Source: an uncultured Alphaproteobacteria bacterium | Lineage (GTDB): Bacteria; Pseudomonadota; Alphaproteobacteria; CAAHEQ01; UBA3637 | Reading direction: 5' to 3' | Assembly (NCBI GenBank): GCA_934234055.1 | Contig: CAKQGY010000016.1 | Location: 1 to 9,051, forward strand | DNA length: 9,051 bases | Part shown: piece by piece, positions 1-6,973 of the stretch | How positions within the stretch are numbered: position 1 is the stretch's first letter | Layout: every line of letters begins with the position of its first letter | Notes under the pieces: generated by a model | Databases searched by the model: none | What the model was told of the DNA's origin: nothing | What the model saw: only the letters and a program-made list of their open reading frames with translations | Made by a program: the position numbers and the translations under genes

Positions 1-78
1 CCGCGCGTGATGAACTATATTCGGCAGGAAATCGGCTTTGACGGTTTTGTAATCAGCGACGCGATGGAAATGGGGGCT
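1..78 (+). other. nagZ: GH3 beta-N-acetylhexosaminidase (NagZ-like) fragment
   Basis: The codons from position 1 read as PRVMNYIRQEIGFDGF followed by VISDAMEMGA. This is the conserved GH3 strand of the pattern vIR.eiGFdGlvisD..sMgA, in which the Asp after 'iS' is the glycosidase nucleophile (codon at 58-60 here). NagZ recycles peptidoglycan by removing GlcNAc from anhydro-muropeptides. Enolases do not contain this sequence. The following MGAEVF (70-87) suits enolase, so the two families meet in the shared Met-Gly-Ala codons at 70-78. Only this fragment is inside the window. Family assignment comes from motif recognition over a short stretch. Confidence 0.72.
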
Positions 79-822
79 GAGGTATTTGCGGCATTAAAAT
101 CTCATTTAAAAAAAGCCGGTTTTAACATCAATGTCGGTGATGAAGGAGGCTTTGCCCCTGCCATTGCATCCGCCCATCAAGCGCTTGATTTTATGTCGCA
201 CGCAGTAGAGACGGCCGGTTATCATTTGGGGGAGGATATAGTGTTTGCGCTTGATGCCGCATCCAGTGAATTTTATGATAGGGGAAAATACCATTTATCC
301 GGGGAGGGCGAGGTTCTAAGCGCAGCTCAACTAGTGGATTATTATACGGGATTAATGAAAGATTATCCGATTATGTCGCTAGAAGATGGTATTGCCGAAG
401 ATGATTGGGCCGGGTGGCGTTTACTGACCGAGCGATTAGGCCATCAGATTCAACTGGTTGGCGATGATTTATTTGTTACGAATACGTCTCGTCTCAAAGA
501 GGGTATTGATGCCAAAGTTGCTAATTCTGTATTGATTAAGGTCAATCAAATCGGGACACTCAGTGAAACACTGGATGCCATAGATTTAGCCCATCAATCA
601 GGGTATACCGCGATTATTTCACATCGCTCGGGCGAAACAGAGGATACGACGATCGCCGATCTTGCTGTTGCCACCGGTTGTGGTCAGATTAAGACCGGAT
701 CGCTCTCACGCACGGATCGCTTGGCCAAGTATAATCAGCTGATACGCATAGAGGAAGAACTTGGCTTGAATGCTGTTTATGCAGGCCAGACGATTTTTGA
801 GCGTTTTTCGCACCAGATTTAG
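1..822 (+). CDS. eno: Chimeric ORF: NagZ-like fragment joined to C-terminal enolase barrel (5' end outside window)
   Basis: Most of this frame is enolase (2-phosphoglycerate to phosphoenolpyruvate, glycolysis, cytoplasm). Numbered from the GTG at 7, the enolase part runs from about residue 22 to 271 and keeps the active-site motifs: VGDEGGFAP (residues 43-51, general acid/base Glu46), ALDAASSEF (metal Asp83), SLEDG (Glu126), VGDDLFVTN (Asp154), LIKVNQIGT (catalytic Lys178), SHRSGETED (His206) and IKTGSLSRTDR (Lys229). The N-terminal capping domain and first barrel strands of a normal ~425-residue enolase (roughly 180 residues) are missing. In their place lie about 26 codons resembling the GH3/NagZ active-site strand. 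No stop precedes the frame in the window, so the true start is unknown. As it stands the product could not be a normal enolase. An assembly misjoin is as likely as a natural rearrangement. The enolase identity is certain; the intactness is not. Confidence 0.9.
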   Translation, partial: PRVMNYIRQEIGFDGFVISDAMEMGAEVFAALKSHLKKAGFNINVGDEGGFAPAIASAHQALDFMSHAVETAGYHLGEDIVFALDAASSEFYDRGKYHLSGEGEVLSAAQLVDYYTGLMKDYPIMSLEDGIAEDDWAGWRLLTERLGHQIQLVGDDLFVTNTSRLKEGIDAKVANSVLIKVNQIGTLSETLDAIDLAHQSGYTAIISHRSGETEDTTIADLAVATGCGQIKTGSLSRTDRLAKYNQLIRIEEELGLNAVYAGQTIFERFSHQI

Positions 823-2669
823 CCCAAACCGTCTATAACGAATCGGTTCAGTCGTTCGGTAAAATCCGACGGATTTTTAAGGGATTCGCCCTCGGCCAGC
901 AAAGCCTGATCAAATAAGATCCAAATTCCGTCGGTGACTTTGCTCTTGGATTCAGCCTTATCCAGCAGGCTGGCCAGTTTTTGAATTATGGGATGATGCC
1001 CGTTGATTTCCAAAATCCGTTCACTGTTAAAGTTGATTTTTTGTCCGTTGGCTTTCATCAGCCTTTCCAAATTTAGGCTCATTTGTCCCTCGGGTGTAAT
1101 CAAAGCCATCGGACTTTTTGTCAAGCGATCGGTCATATGCACCTCGGCCACCGCCGTGCCTAAAATTTCTTTAATCCGTTTTATCAGGGCTTGCTTCGAT
1201 ATTTCGTCCAAGTCAGGTGTTTTATCTGCGCTTTCTGATTTAATTTTTACTAAATCATCTTTGGCATGCATAACGGATATAATTTTTTTACCTTGATATT
1301 CGGTATAGGTTTGCACCCAAAATTCATCAATCGGATCTGTCAGCAACAGCACCTCCACCCCGCGCGAAGCAAATCCCTCTAATTGCGGGTTGATTTTTAG
1401 TGTTTCCAAATCCGTTCCCGTCAGGTAATAGATATTTTCCTGTCCTTCTTTCATGCGTCCGACATATTCGGCAAAGGATACATATTCTCCCCTCGTTGTA
1501 TAGAAGCGACACAGATCCGAAATGTCATTGCGTTCATCGGTCGGTTCATAGAGTCCTTCTTTTAAAACCAATCCGAAACTGTCCCAAAAGATCTTGTAAT
1601 CATCCGGTTTGTCCGCCCGTTTTTTCAGTTCTCCCAAAATCCGATGGGTAATGCCTTTTTTGATTTTAGCCATAATCGGTGTTTTTTGCAGCATTTCCCG
1701 ACTGACATTCAACGGCAGATCATTGGTATCAATTACCCCCGTCACAAAGCGCAGGAAATAGGGCATCAGTTCCGGCACATCATCGGTGATAAAAACCTTG
1801 TTGGTATACAGTTGTATACCTGATTTTCTGTCCGGTTGGAACAGGTTCATCGGCGGCCGTGTCGGAATGAACAGCAGGGCTGTATAGTCAATAATTCCCT
1901 CGGCTTTATAATGTAGCGTCATCCACGGATTGTCGAACGAATGTCCAACAGATTGATAAAAATCTTTGTATTGTGTCTCGCTAATTTCGGATTTAGGCCG
2001 TGTCCACAGGGCCGACGCTTCATTGATGACTTCTGCTTTGCCGTCTTGCATCAGTTCAATCGGCCACCCGATATGATCCGAGTATTGCTTGATTAAATGT
2101 CGAATGCGTATCGGTTCCAGGTAATCTGTCATTTCTTTTTTCAGGTAAAGCACAACCGAAGTGCCATAGGGGATTTCTTGATCCTCTTGAATGGTAAAGG
2201 CTCCGGCACCGTCCGATTCCCAAACCCAACCGATAGCGTCGCCGACTTTTTTGGTGCGCACAACAACTTTGTCCGCCACCATAAATGAGGCATAAAACCC
2301 CACCCCGAACTGTCCGATCAGGGCCATATCTTTTTGTCTGTCCCCTGTCAGGGTTTTAATAAATTCCGCCGACCCGGACCGAGCAATCGTCCCCAAGTGA
2401 TTGATCAGATCTTCCTTATTCATACCAATTCCATTATCTGTCACGGTCAAAGTTCTTTCTTTTTCGTTTGGTGTAATGGTGATTTTCATCGGCTCTTTCG
2501 AGGTTAATTCCGGGTGTGTTAAAGTGGCATATCGCCGTTTATCACACGCGTCCGAAGCATTAGACACCAACTCCCGTAAAAAGATTTCATGATTAGAATA
2601 CAGTGAATGAATAACGATATCCAACACCTTGGCAACTTCTGCCTGAAAAGATATTTTTTCTGTGGTCAT
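819..2669 (-). CDS. htpG: Molecular chaperone HtpG (bacterial Hsp90)
   Basis: ATP-dependent cytosolic Hsp90 chaperone, 616 residues, close to the usual ~620. The N-terminal GHKL ATPase domain shows FLRELVSNASDA (residues 30-41; catalytic Glu33, Mg-binding Asn37), TDNGIGM (77-83; nucleotide-binding Asp78), the lid GTIARSGSAEF (93-103) and GQFGVGFYAS (119-128). The middle domain includes the NVSREMLQ stretch, and the C-terminal dimerisation domain ends with ILEINGHHPIIQKLAS. The start at 2669 is chosen because MTTEKISFQAEV is the family N-terminus and AAGGAG lies 6 nt upstream; the longer frame to 2714 would begin upstream of the predicted transcription start. The gene converges on the enolase frame, and the two stop codons share bases (819-822). 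Regulation: an RpoH-like promoter lies just upstream, as expected for a heat-shock gene. Confidence 0.97.
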   Translation of the reverse strand: MTTEKISFQAEVAKVLDIVIHSLYSNHEIFLRELVSNASDACDKRRYATLTHPELTSKEPMKITITPNEKERTLTVTDNGIGMNKEDLINHLGTIARSGSAEFIKTLTGDRQKDMALIGQFGVGFYASFMVADKVVVRTKKVGDAIGWVWESDGAGAFTIQEDQEIPYGTSVVLYLKKEMTDYLEPIRIRHLIKQYSDHIGWPIELMQDGKAEVINEASALWTRPKSEISETQYKDFYQSVGHSFDNPWMTLHYKAEGIIDYTALLFIPTRPPMNLFQPDRKSGIQLYTNKVFITDDVPELMPYFLRFVTGVIDTNDLPLNVSREMLQKTPIMAKIKKGITHRILGELKKRADKPDDYKIFWDSFGLVLKEGLYEPTDERNDISDLCRFYTTRGEYVSFAEYVGRMKEGQENIYYLTGTDLETLKINPQLEGFASRGVEVLLLTDPIDEFWVQTYTEYQGKKIISVMHAKDDLVKIKSESADKTPDLDEISKQALIKRIKEILGTAVAEVHMTDRLTKSPMALITPEGQMSLNLERLMKANGQKINFNSERILEINGHHPIIQKLASLLDKAESKSKVTDGIWILFDQALLAEGESLKNPSDFTERLNRFVIDGLG

Positions 2670-2703
2670 AAAGCACTCCTTTGCATACCATTTTATTGTT
2701 GAC

Positions 2704-2731
2704 ATATAGGGCATTTCAGCTGTGTTTCAAG
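2704..2731 (-). promoter_or_regulatory. RpoH (sigma-32)-type heat-shock promoter of htpG
   Basis: On the minus strand, CTTGAAA (2725-2731) is followed by a 13-nt spacer and CCCTATAT (2704-2711). This matches the sigma-32 consensus CTTGAAA-N(11-16)-CCCCATnT at all but one consensus position. The predicted start of transcription near 2697 leaves a leader of about 28 nt before the htpG ATG, with the ribosome binding site inside it. No comparably good sigma-70 promoter is visible for htpG. Confidence 0.82.
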
Positions 2732-2739
2732 GGGCTGAT

Positions 2740-2768
2740 TTGACTTTTTGGGATTTTTGTGCTATAAT
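2740..2768 (+). promoter_or_regulatory. Sigma-70-type promoter of the 2793 gene
   Basis: TTGACT (2740-2745), a 17-nt spacer and a perfect TATAAT (2763-2768), with TGC just before the -10 box (extended -10). Transcription should begin near 2775, leaving a leader of about 18 nt that contains AAGGAG (2779-2784). It lies back to back with the htpG promoter: the two -35 elements are separated by 8 nt. Confidence 0.85.
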
Positions 2769-2792
2769 GACTTTATACAAGGAGAAAGAATC

Positions 2793-3383
2793 ATGACTGA
2801 CATTATTGAAAGAAACTTAAAACCCGAAGAATTAGATATTGAAGCCGCCTTTGCACGGTTGGAACATGTCAAGGACAGAACAACCGCCGATTGCATTTGC
2901 ACAATCCGGCGTTTTATTGTTCATGCCTGGGATCGTAAATGGCATGATCGGGGCGATATTACTCTGACCCAAGCGCGGCAGTTGATGTCCTATTTACCCG
3001 ATTTGCGTCAGGCTCGCTCTTTTACCGGTGTGCACGAAGCCATAGCTCTTGCCGGTGGCATGGTTAAGGATCAGGCTCTTCAAGCCGAACCGGGCTCGAT
3101 TAAACAAAAGGCCTATTACGGTCTGATGCGTATGGCGGGAGATGTATGCTTATCCACGCCGCGGGGTGTTTGCCGGGACGATCGCCGAGCCCAAGAGTTT
3201 GATCTGTTTCGTCCGTTTTTGGGCGAGACAGCGCGATTTAAAGCTGCTGAAGCCAAGTATAAACACTATCATAGTTTCAGAAATCATGTGCCGTCAGATC
3301 TTGGTTTAGAGCCGATTATGGTGGAAACCCGTCACCCGGTTGGTATTAAGCGTGGCGTCAATATGCGGGACGAACGCGAATAA
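2793..3383 (+). CDS. Unrecognised 196-residue soluble protein
   Basis: I do not recognise this family. The start at 2793 (MTDIIERNLKPEEL) is fixed by AAGGAG 8 nt upstream and by the promoter at 2740-2768, whose predicted start point lies downstream of the alternative start at 2748. The protein has no signal peptide or membrane segment. It is rich in charged residues and looks mostly helical, with a conserved-looking helix from about residue 14 to 46 (four acidic and several Arg/Lys residues) containing a CIC pair (Cys34, Cys36). The C-terminal third is basic and His/Tyr/Arg-rich (KYKHYHSFRNH) and ends in RDERE. It is monocistronic: its own promoter lies before it and a terminator follows 22 nt after the stop. 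Codon use resembles the neighbours, so it is probably a genuine gene. No function is proposed. Confidence 0.8.
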   Translation: MTDIIERNLKPEELDIEAAFARLEHVKDRTTADCICTIRRFIVHAWDRKWHDRGDITLTQARQLMSYLPDLRQARSFTGVHEAIALAGGMVKDQALQAEPGSIKQKAYYGLMRMAGDVCLSTPRGVCRDDRRAQEFDLFRPFLGETARFKAAEAKYKHYHSFRNHVPSDLGLEPIMVETRHPVGIKRGVNMRDERE

Positions 3384-3400
3384 TTTGAAAAATCTGTCTC

Positions 3401-3437
3401 AAAAAGCACTGATATCTGTTGACATCGGTGCTTTTTT
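3401..3437 (+). terminator. Rho-independent terminator after the 2793 gene
   Basis: GCACTGAT (3406-3413) pairs with ATCGGTGC (3424-3431), 8 bp with one G-U pair, around a 10-nt loop. It is flanked by five A residues (3401-3405) and followed by six T residues (3432-3437), so the stem can extend by A-T pairs. It lies 22 nt after the stop of the preceding gene. Confidence 0.82.
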
Positions 3438-3447
3438 GTGATAAAAT
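3419..3447 (+). promoter_or_regulatory. Sigma-70-type promoter of mipZ, embedded in the terminator
   Basis: A perfect TTGACA (3419-3424), a 17-nt spacer and TAAAAT (3442-3447), with TGA before the -10 box. The -35 box sits in the loop and first base of the 3' arm of the preceding terminator, and the terminator's T tract is part of the promoter spacer. The predicted start near 3454 gives a leader of about 23 nt to the mipZ ATG. Confidence 0.8.
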
Positions 3448-3476
3448 TCCACGCTTTCAAAGAGGATAACAAAAAA

Positions 3477-4262
3477 ATGACAGCTAAAATAATTGTTTTT
3501 GCAAACGAAAAAGGTGGAACGGGAAAATCGACATTAGCAATGCATACGATTGTGGCATTGTTGCGTGCCGGTAAAAAAGTGGCTTCTTTTGATTTGGATG
3601 CCAATCAGGGCAGTTTAACGCACTATATTGAAAATCGTAAAAACTTTGCGAAAGAACGCAATGTTCCTCTGCCGTTGCCGGAACATACCTGCTGGACCGA
3701 GGAGGTCAATCGGATTTACACGCTGCGTGGCCAGGTTGACAAACTGCTGGACAAAGTGGACGCGATTGTCATTGACACGCCGGGCTCGCACAGTGAACTG
3801 GGCCAACAGGCCATGATTCTGGCTGATAGTTTGGTTACTCCTTTGAATGATTCGCTGGTGGATTTGGACGTGCTGGCGTTGGTGGACGGGGATAATCTGC
3901 GGATCAAAGGCCCCAGCCATTTTGCTCAAACCGTTTGGGAAATTCGGCAACAGCGTATGATGCAGCGCAAGCCTCCCGTTAATTGGGTGGTTGTGCGTAA
4001 CCGTCTTTTATACAGTAAAAGCAAAAACTCGCAAAATATGTCTATTTTGTTGAATGCTTTGTCGCGTCGGATTCATTTTATTGTGGCCGGTGGTATTTCG
4101 GAGCGTGTGGTCTTTCGGGAATTGTTCTTAAAGGGCTTGACGATGCTGGATTTCCACGAAAGTAATGTGCATGCGACTCACACAATTTCTTCCAACATTG
4201 CACGCCAGGAATTATCGGCACTTTTGAAAAATATCTGGGGAGAAGACTTGCTTTCGGCGTAA
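3477..4262 (+). CDS. mipZ: Division-plane positioning ATPase MipZ (ParA/MinD superfamily)
   Basis: MipZ is the alphaproteobacterial ATPase that forms a gradient from ParB at the cell poles and inhibits FtsZ assembly, so that division occurs at mid-cell. The 261-residue product has the deviant Walker A motif NEKGGTGKST (residues 10-19; signature Lys12, catalytic-loop Lys17), a switch I-like FDLDANQGS (38-46; Asp41) and Walker B AIVIDTPGSHS (96-106; Asp100). MipZ-type features follow: VTPLNDSLVDLDVL, TVWEIRQQR, NWVVVRNRL and a C-terminal VVFRELFLKGLTMLDF, as in Caulobacter MipZ. This tail separates it from chromosomal ParA and MinD. The start at 3477 is chosen from the family N-terminus and AGAGGA 10 nt upstream; the frame open from 3438 adds an untypical extension. 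pgm follows after 45 nt and may be cotranscribed. No parB is in view. Confidence 0.93.
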   Translation: MTAKIIVFANEKGGTGKSTLAMHTIVALLRAGKKVASFDLDANQGSLTHYIENRKNFAKERNVPLPLPEHTCWTEEVNRIYTLRGQVDKLLDKVDAIVIDTPGSHSELGQQAMILADSLVTPLNDSLVDLDVLALVDGDNLRIKGPSHFAQTVWEIRQQRMMQRKPPVNWVVVRNRLLYSKSKNSQNMSILLNALSRRIHFIVAGGISERVVFRELFLKGLTMLDFHESNVHATHTISSNIARQELSALLKNIWGEDLLSA

Positions 4263-4276
4263 AGTCGTGCTATACA
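4248..4276 (+). promoter_or_regulatory. Possible weak promoter for pgm
   Basis: TTGCTT (4248-4253), 17 nt, then TATACA (4271-4276) with TGC just before it. The -35 match is poor (3 of 6) and the -10 match is 4 of 6, but the extended TGC and the exact spacing resemble the stronger promoters in this window. Readthrough from mipZ is the alternative. Confidence 0.35.
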
Positions 4277-4307
4277 TATCCCAAGTGTTCAACGAAAGGA
4301 TTATGCT

Positions 4308-5939
4308 ATGGATATTACCACTGTCCAAACCACGCCGTATTTGGATCAAAAAACAGGCACTTCGGGCCTGCGCAAAAAAGTTTCCGTTTTTCGCCAGCCC
4401 AATTATGTTGAAAATTTTGTTCAGTCGGTCTTGGACAGCTTGGAAGAGATAGAGGGTAAAACTCTGGTTATCGGCGGCGACGGCCGTTATTTCAATGATA
4501 AGGCGATTCAATCCATTTTAAAAATGGCCATAGCCAATCAATTCGGCCGAATTATTGTGGGTCAAAACGGATTGCTGTCTACGCCGGCGACTTCGCATGT
4601 GATTGTCAAGTATGGTGCCATTGGCGGGTTTATTCTGTCGGCCAGCCATAACCCCGGCGGCCCCAACGGCGATTTCGGGATTAAATACGATAATGAACAC
4701 GGCGGTCCCGCTTCTGAGGAAATGATGATGCGTTTTTACGAGCGCACTAAAACACTGGATCATTACTGGACGGTTAAAATTCCGAATATAGATTTATCCC
4801 AAATCGGCGAGCAAACTTTCGGCAACACGGTAATTCAAGTCATCAGTTCCGTTGATGACTACACCGCTTATATGCAACAGATTTTTGATTTTTCCGAAAT
4901 TAAAGCCCTCTTTCAAGACGGTTTCAAAATGGTGTTTGATGCGATGAATGCGGCTACCGGTCCTTATGCCGTTCATATTTTTGAAGAGATTTTGGGTGCT
5001 CAAAAGGGATCCGTTATTCATGCGACTCCGCTGCCGGATTTTGGCGGTCTTCACCCCGAGCCGAATTTGACCCATGCACACAAGTTAGTAGAATTGATGT
5101 ATTCCAAGAATGCGCCGGATTTTGCGGCGGCCAGTGACGGTGATGGCGATCGGTATATGATTTTGGGTAAATCGTTTTTCTTAAACCCGTCGGACAGTTT
5201 GGCTCTTTTAACTCAGTATCTGGACAAGATTCCGTTTTACCATGGTAAGATGACAGGTGTCGCGCGCTCTATGCCGACTTCATTCGCGGCTGATTCTGTG
5301 GCGAAAAGTATGGGCATTTCCCTGTATCAAACGCCGACGGGATGGAAGTATTTTGGGAATCTTTTGACGGCTGGCAAAGTGGCTCTGTGTGGCGAGGAAA
5401 GTTTTGGTGCCGGTTCGTTTCACTTGCAGGAAAAAGATGGCATTTGGGCAGTATTATGCTGGTTGACAATTTTGGCCAAGACTCGTAAAACCGTTGCGCA
5501 AATCACGCAAAGTATGTGGCGCAGACATGGCCGTGTTTTTGCGCGGTTGGAAAATTACGAAGATCTTGAAAAATCGGCTGGTGATGCTTTGATTCAAAAT
5601 CTGTCGGACAAGATTAAAACTCTGGCCGGTACGCAGGTTTCCGGTCGAACAATTACCCAAGCGTCTGTGTTTAACTATACCGATCCGATTACTGGTGAAG
5701 TCGCCAAAAACCAAGCCCTGTGTATTGAGCTGGACGATTGTGCTCGAATCGTGGTGCGCTTGTCCGGCACGGGTAGCAACGGGGCGACCTTGCGTGTTTA
5801 TTTGAATGAAAAAGTATCTGATCCTGCCTTGTTTAATCAAGAGGTTGGCACGGTGCTGGCGTCCCTTTCGGATATCAGCCGTGATATTTTAGAAATAAAA
5901 CGCTTGACAGGCGCCGAAAAGCCGTCTATGATAACCTGA
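4308..5939 (+). CDS. pgm: Alpha-D-glucose phosphate-specific phosphoglucomutase
   Basis: Interconverts glucose 1-phosphate and glucose 6-phosphate, feeding UDP-/ADP-glucose for polysaccharides or glycogen, and connecting to glycolysis. The 543-residue length and the N-terminal TTPYLDQKTGTSGLRKKV are typical of the PGM1-like form found in alphaproteobacteria. Visible motifs: the phosphoserine loop SASHNPGG (residues 111-118, active Ser113), the Mg-binding loop SDGDGDRY (Asp277, Asp279, Asp281), the sugar-binding GEESFG (362-367) and the C-terminal phosphate-binding RLSGTGSNG (484-492). All four domains are therefore present and look intact. The ATG at 4308 has GAAAGGA 7 nt upstream; an ATG at 4303 is out of frame. 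The gene sits 45 nt after mipZ. Its last 12 codons also carry a promoter for uppP, 14 nt upstream of that gene. Confidence 0.96.
   Translation: MDITTVQTTPYLDQKTGTSGLRKKVSVFRQPNYVENFVQSVLDSLEEIEGKTLVIGGDGRYFNDKAIQSILKMAIANQFGRIIVGQNGLLSTPATSHVIVKYGAIGGFILSASHNPGGPNGDFGIKYDNEHGGPASEEMMMRFYERTKTLDHYWTVKIPNIDLSQIGEQTFGNTVIQVISSVDDYTAYMQQIFDFSEIKALFQDGFKMVFDAMNAATGPYAVHIFEEILGAQKGSVIHATPLPDFGGLHPEPNLTHAHKLVELMYSKNAPDFAAASDGDGDRYMILGKSFFLNPSDSLALLTQYLDKIPFYHGKMTGVARSMPTSFAADSVAKSMGISLYQTPTGWKYFGNLLTAGKVALCGEESFGAGSFHLQEKDGIWAVLCWLTILAKTRKTVAQITQSMWRRHGRVFARLENYEDLEKSAGDALIQNLSDKIKTLAGTQVSGRTITQASVFNYTDPITGEVAKNQALCIELDDCARIVVRLSGTGSNGATLRVYLNEKVSDPALFNQEVGTVLASLSDISRDILEIKRLTGAEKPSMIT
5904..5932 (+). 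promoter_or_regulatory. Sigma-70-type promoter of uppP inside the 3' end of pgm
   Basis: A perfect TTGACA (5904-5909), a 17-nt spacer and TATGAT (5927-5932, 5 of 6). It lies wholly inside pgm coding sequence (the codons for LTGAEKPSMIT). The predicted start is near 5939, at the pgm stop, leaving a leader of about 15 nt that contains the AAAGGAG of uppP. Confidence 0.72.
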
Positions 5940-5953
5940 ACAAAGGAGTTATT

Positions 5954-6784
5954 ATGTCGTCTGTATTCCTCATCAGTGCCTTACTTGCCTTTATCCAAAG
6001 TGCTACTGAATTTTTGCCTGTCAGTTCTTCGGCCCATTTATTACTGGTCAGCACTTTTGGTTTCTCGCAGCATGGAATTTTTTCCGATGTCGCTTTACAT
6101 TTTGGCACATTATTGGCGGTATTGCTGTATTTTGAAGAAGACTTGCGTAAGATGATATTTAACTTGGATAAAGATGGATCCGAACGTCGTTTGTTCAAAC
6201 ATTTATGTATTGCTACAATCCCGATTGTCATTGTTGTACCGCTGGTGGGTATGGATATGATTTCGCGTTTGCGCCTTCCGGTGATTGTGGCGGGGGCTTC
6301 CATTATTTTCGGGTTATTGCTATGGCTGGCGGATCGTTTTCCGTCGGCTAATTCCGATTTGCGGTCTATGACGGTTGCTGATGCATTATGTATCGGCTTG
6401 GCTCAGATTTTATCGCTTGTCCCCGGTGTCAGTCGCAGCGGTATTACCATTACCTGCTGTCGGGCTTTGGGTTTTACCCGCCGTGAAAGCGCTCGTTTTG
6501 CGATGTTACTGTCTATTCCGACCATCGGTGGCGCCGTGGTTTATACTTTTTATTATGCCTGGAAGAATAACGAACTCAATCGTATTTTGACTCCCGATGT
6601 CGCTCTGGGCACAGCTCTGTCGGCAATTATGGGGCTTTTGGTGATTCGCTTTTTAATGCGTTGGGTTCGGCGTTCATCTTTTGCGATATTTGCGGTTTAT
6701 CGCGTTATTTTGGGATTATTTGTGTTGGATTATTTTCTGGGAACTTTTGGCATTATTGCGTATATTGAGCACTTGCTGCCATAA
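5954..6784 (+). CDS. uppP: Undecaprenyl-diphosphatase UppP/BacA
   Basis: Integral inner-membrane phosphatase that recycles undecaprenyl diphosphate to the monophosphate carrier needed for peptidoglycan and other envelope polymers; overproduction gives bacitracin resistance in known cases. The 276-residue product has the two BacA family signatures: QSATEFLPVSSSAH (residues 15-28; the (E/Q)xxxE motif with Gln15 and Glu19, and His28) and VPGVSRSGITIT (156-167; catalytic Ser/Arg of PGxSRS). About seven or eight hydrophobic segments are spread along the protein, as expected. The ATG at 5954 has AAAGGAG 5 nt upstream (5942-5948). It follows pgm by 14 nt and appears to have its own promoter. Its last 69 nt are overlapped by the opposite-strand ribbon-helix-helix gene. 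Confidence 0.96.
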   Translation: MSSVFLISALLAFIQSATEFLPVSSSAHLLLVSTFGFSQHGIFSDVALHFGTLLAVLLYFEEDLRKMIFNLDKDGSERRLFKHLCIATIPIVIVVPLVGMDMISRLRLPVIVAGASIIFGLLLWLADRFPSANSDLRSMTVADALCIGLAQILSLVPGVSRSGITITCCRALGFTRRESARFAMLLSIPTIGGAVVYTFYYAWKNNELNRILTPDVALGTALSAIMGLLVIRFLMRWVRRSSFAIFAVYRVILGLFVLDYFLGTFGIIAYIEHLLP

Positions 6785-6973
6785 GGTGTTCAACACATAA
6801 ACGCGCAGCGCACTGGATAAATTCCCCGTTCGTTCACAGTCTATCCGCCGGATCAGTTCCGTTACGGATATATTTTGTTCTTCCGCAATACGTCCCAAGG
6901 CCTCCCAAAATTCAGGCTCCAAAGAAAGGCTGGTTGCATGTCCCATCAATCGCACAGAATGTTTTGATTTCAT
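6716..6973 (-). CDS. Small ribbon-helix-helix protein (RHH_4-like)
   Basis: The 85-residue product resembles the alphaproteobacterial RHH_4 family (putative DNA-binding regulators of unknown target). A beta-strand VRLMGHATSLSLEPEFW (residues 7-23) is followed by helix EALGRIAEEQNISVTELIRR (24-43) and then GNLSSALRVYVL (50-61), the ribbon-helix-helix order. The ATG at 6971-6973 overlaps the TGA of sspB as ATGA, which suggests translational coupling. The family is often found beside sspB in alphaproteobacteria. The conserved part ends near residue 65; the last ~20 residues are polar, not family-like, and lie antisense to the 3' end of uppP. A C-terminal extension arising from loss of an earlier stop is possible. 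No toxin partner is visible, so I do not call it an antitoxin. Confidence 0.85.
   Translation of the reverse strand: MKSKHSVRLMGHATSLSLEPEFWEALGRIAEEQNISVTELIRRIDCERTGNLSSALRVYVLNTLWQQVLNIRNNAKSSQKIIQHK

Noticed and set aside
1003..1296. Plus-strand 97-codon frame inside htpG
   Set aside because: Antisense shadow of htpG; no ribosome binding site or family resemblance.
2670..2714. Upstream extension of HtpG to an ATG at 2714
   Set aside because: It would add 15 residues not found in the family and would start upstream of the predicted transcription start; the ATG at 2669 has a good ribosome binding site.
3438..3476. N-terminal extension of MipZ from a GTG at 3438
   Set aside because: It overlaps the promoter -10 region, and MTAKIIVFANEKGG at 3477 is the expected family start.
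4518..5081. Minus-strand frames within pgm
   Set aside because: Shadows of pgm with no start signals.
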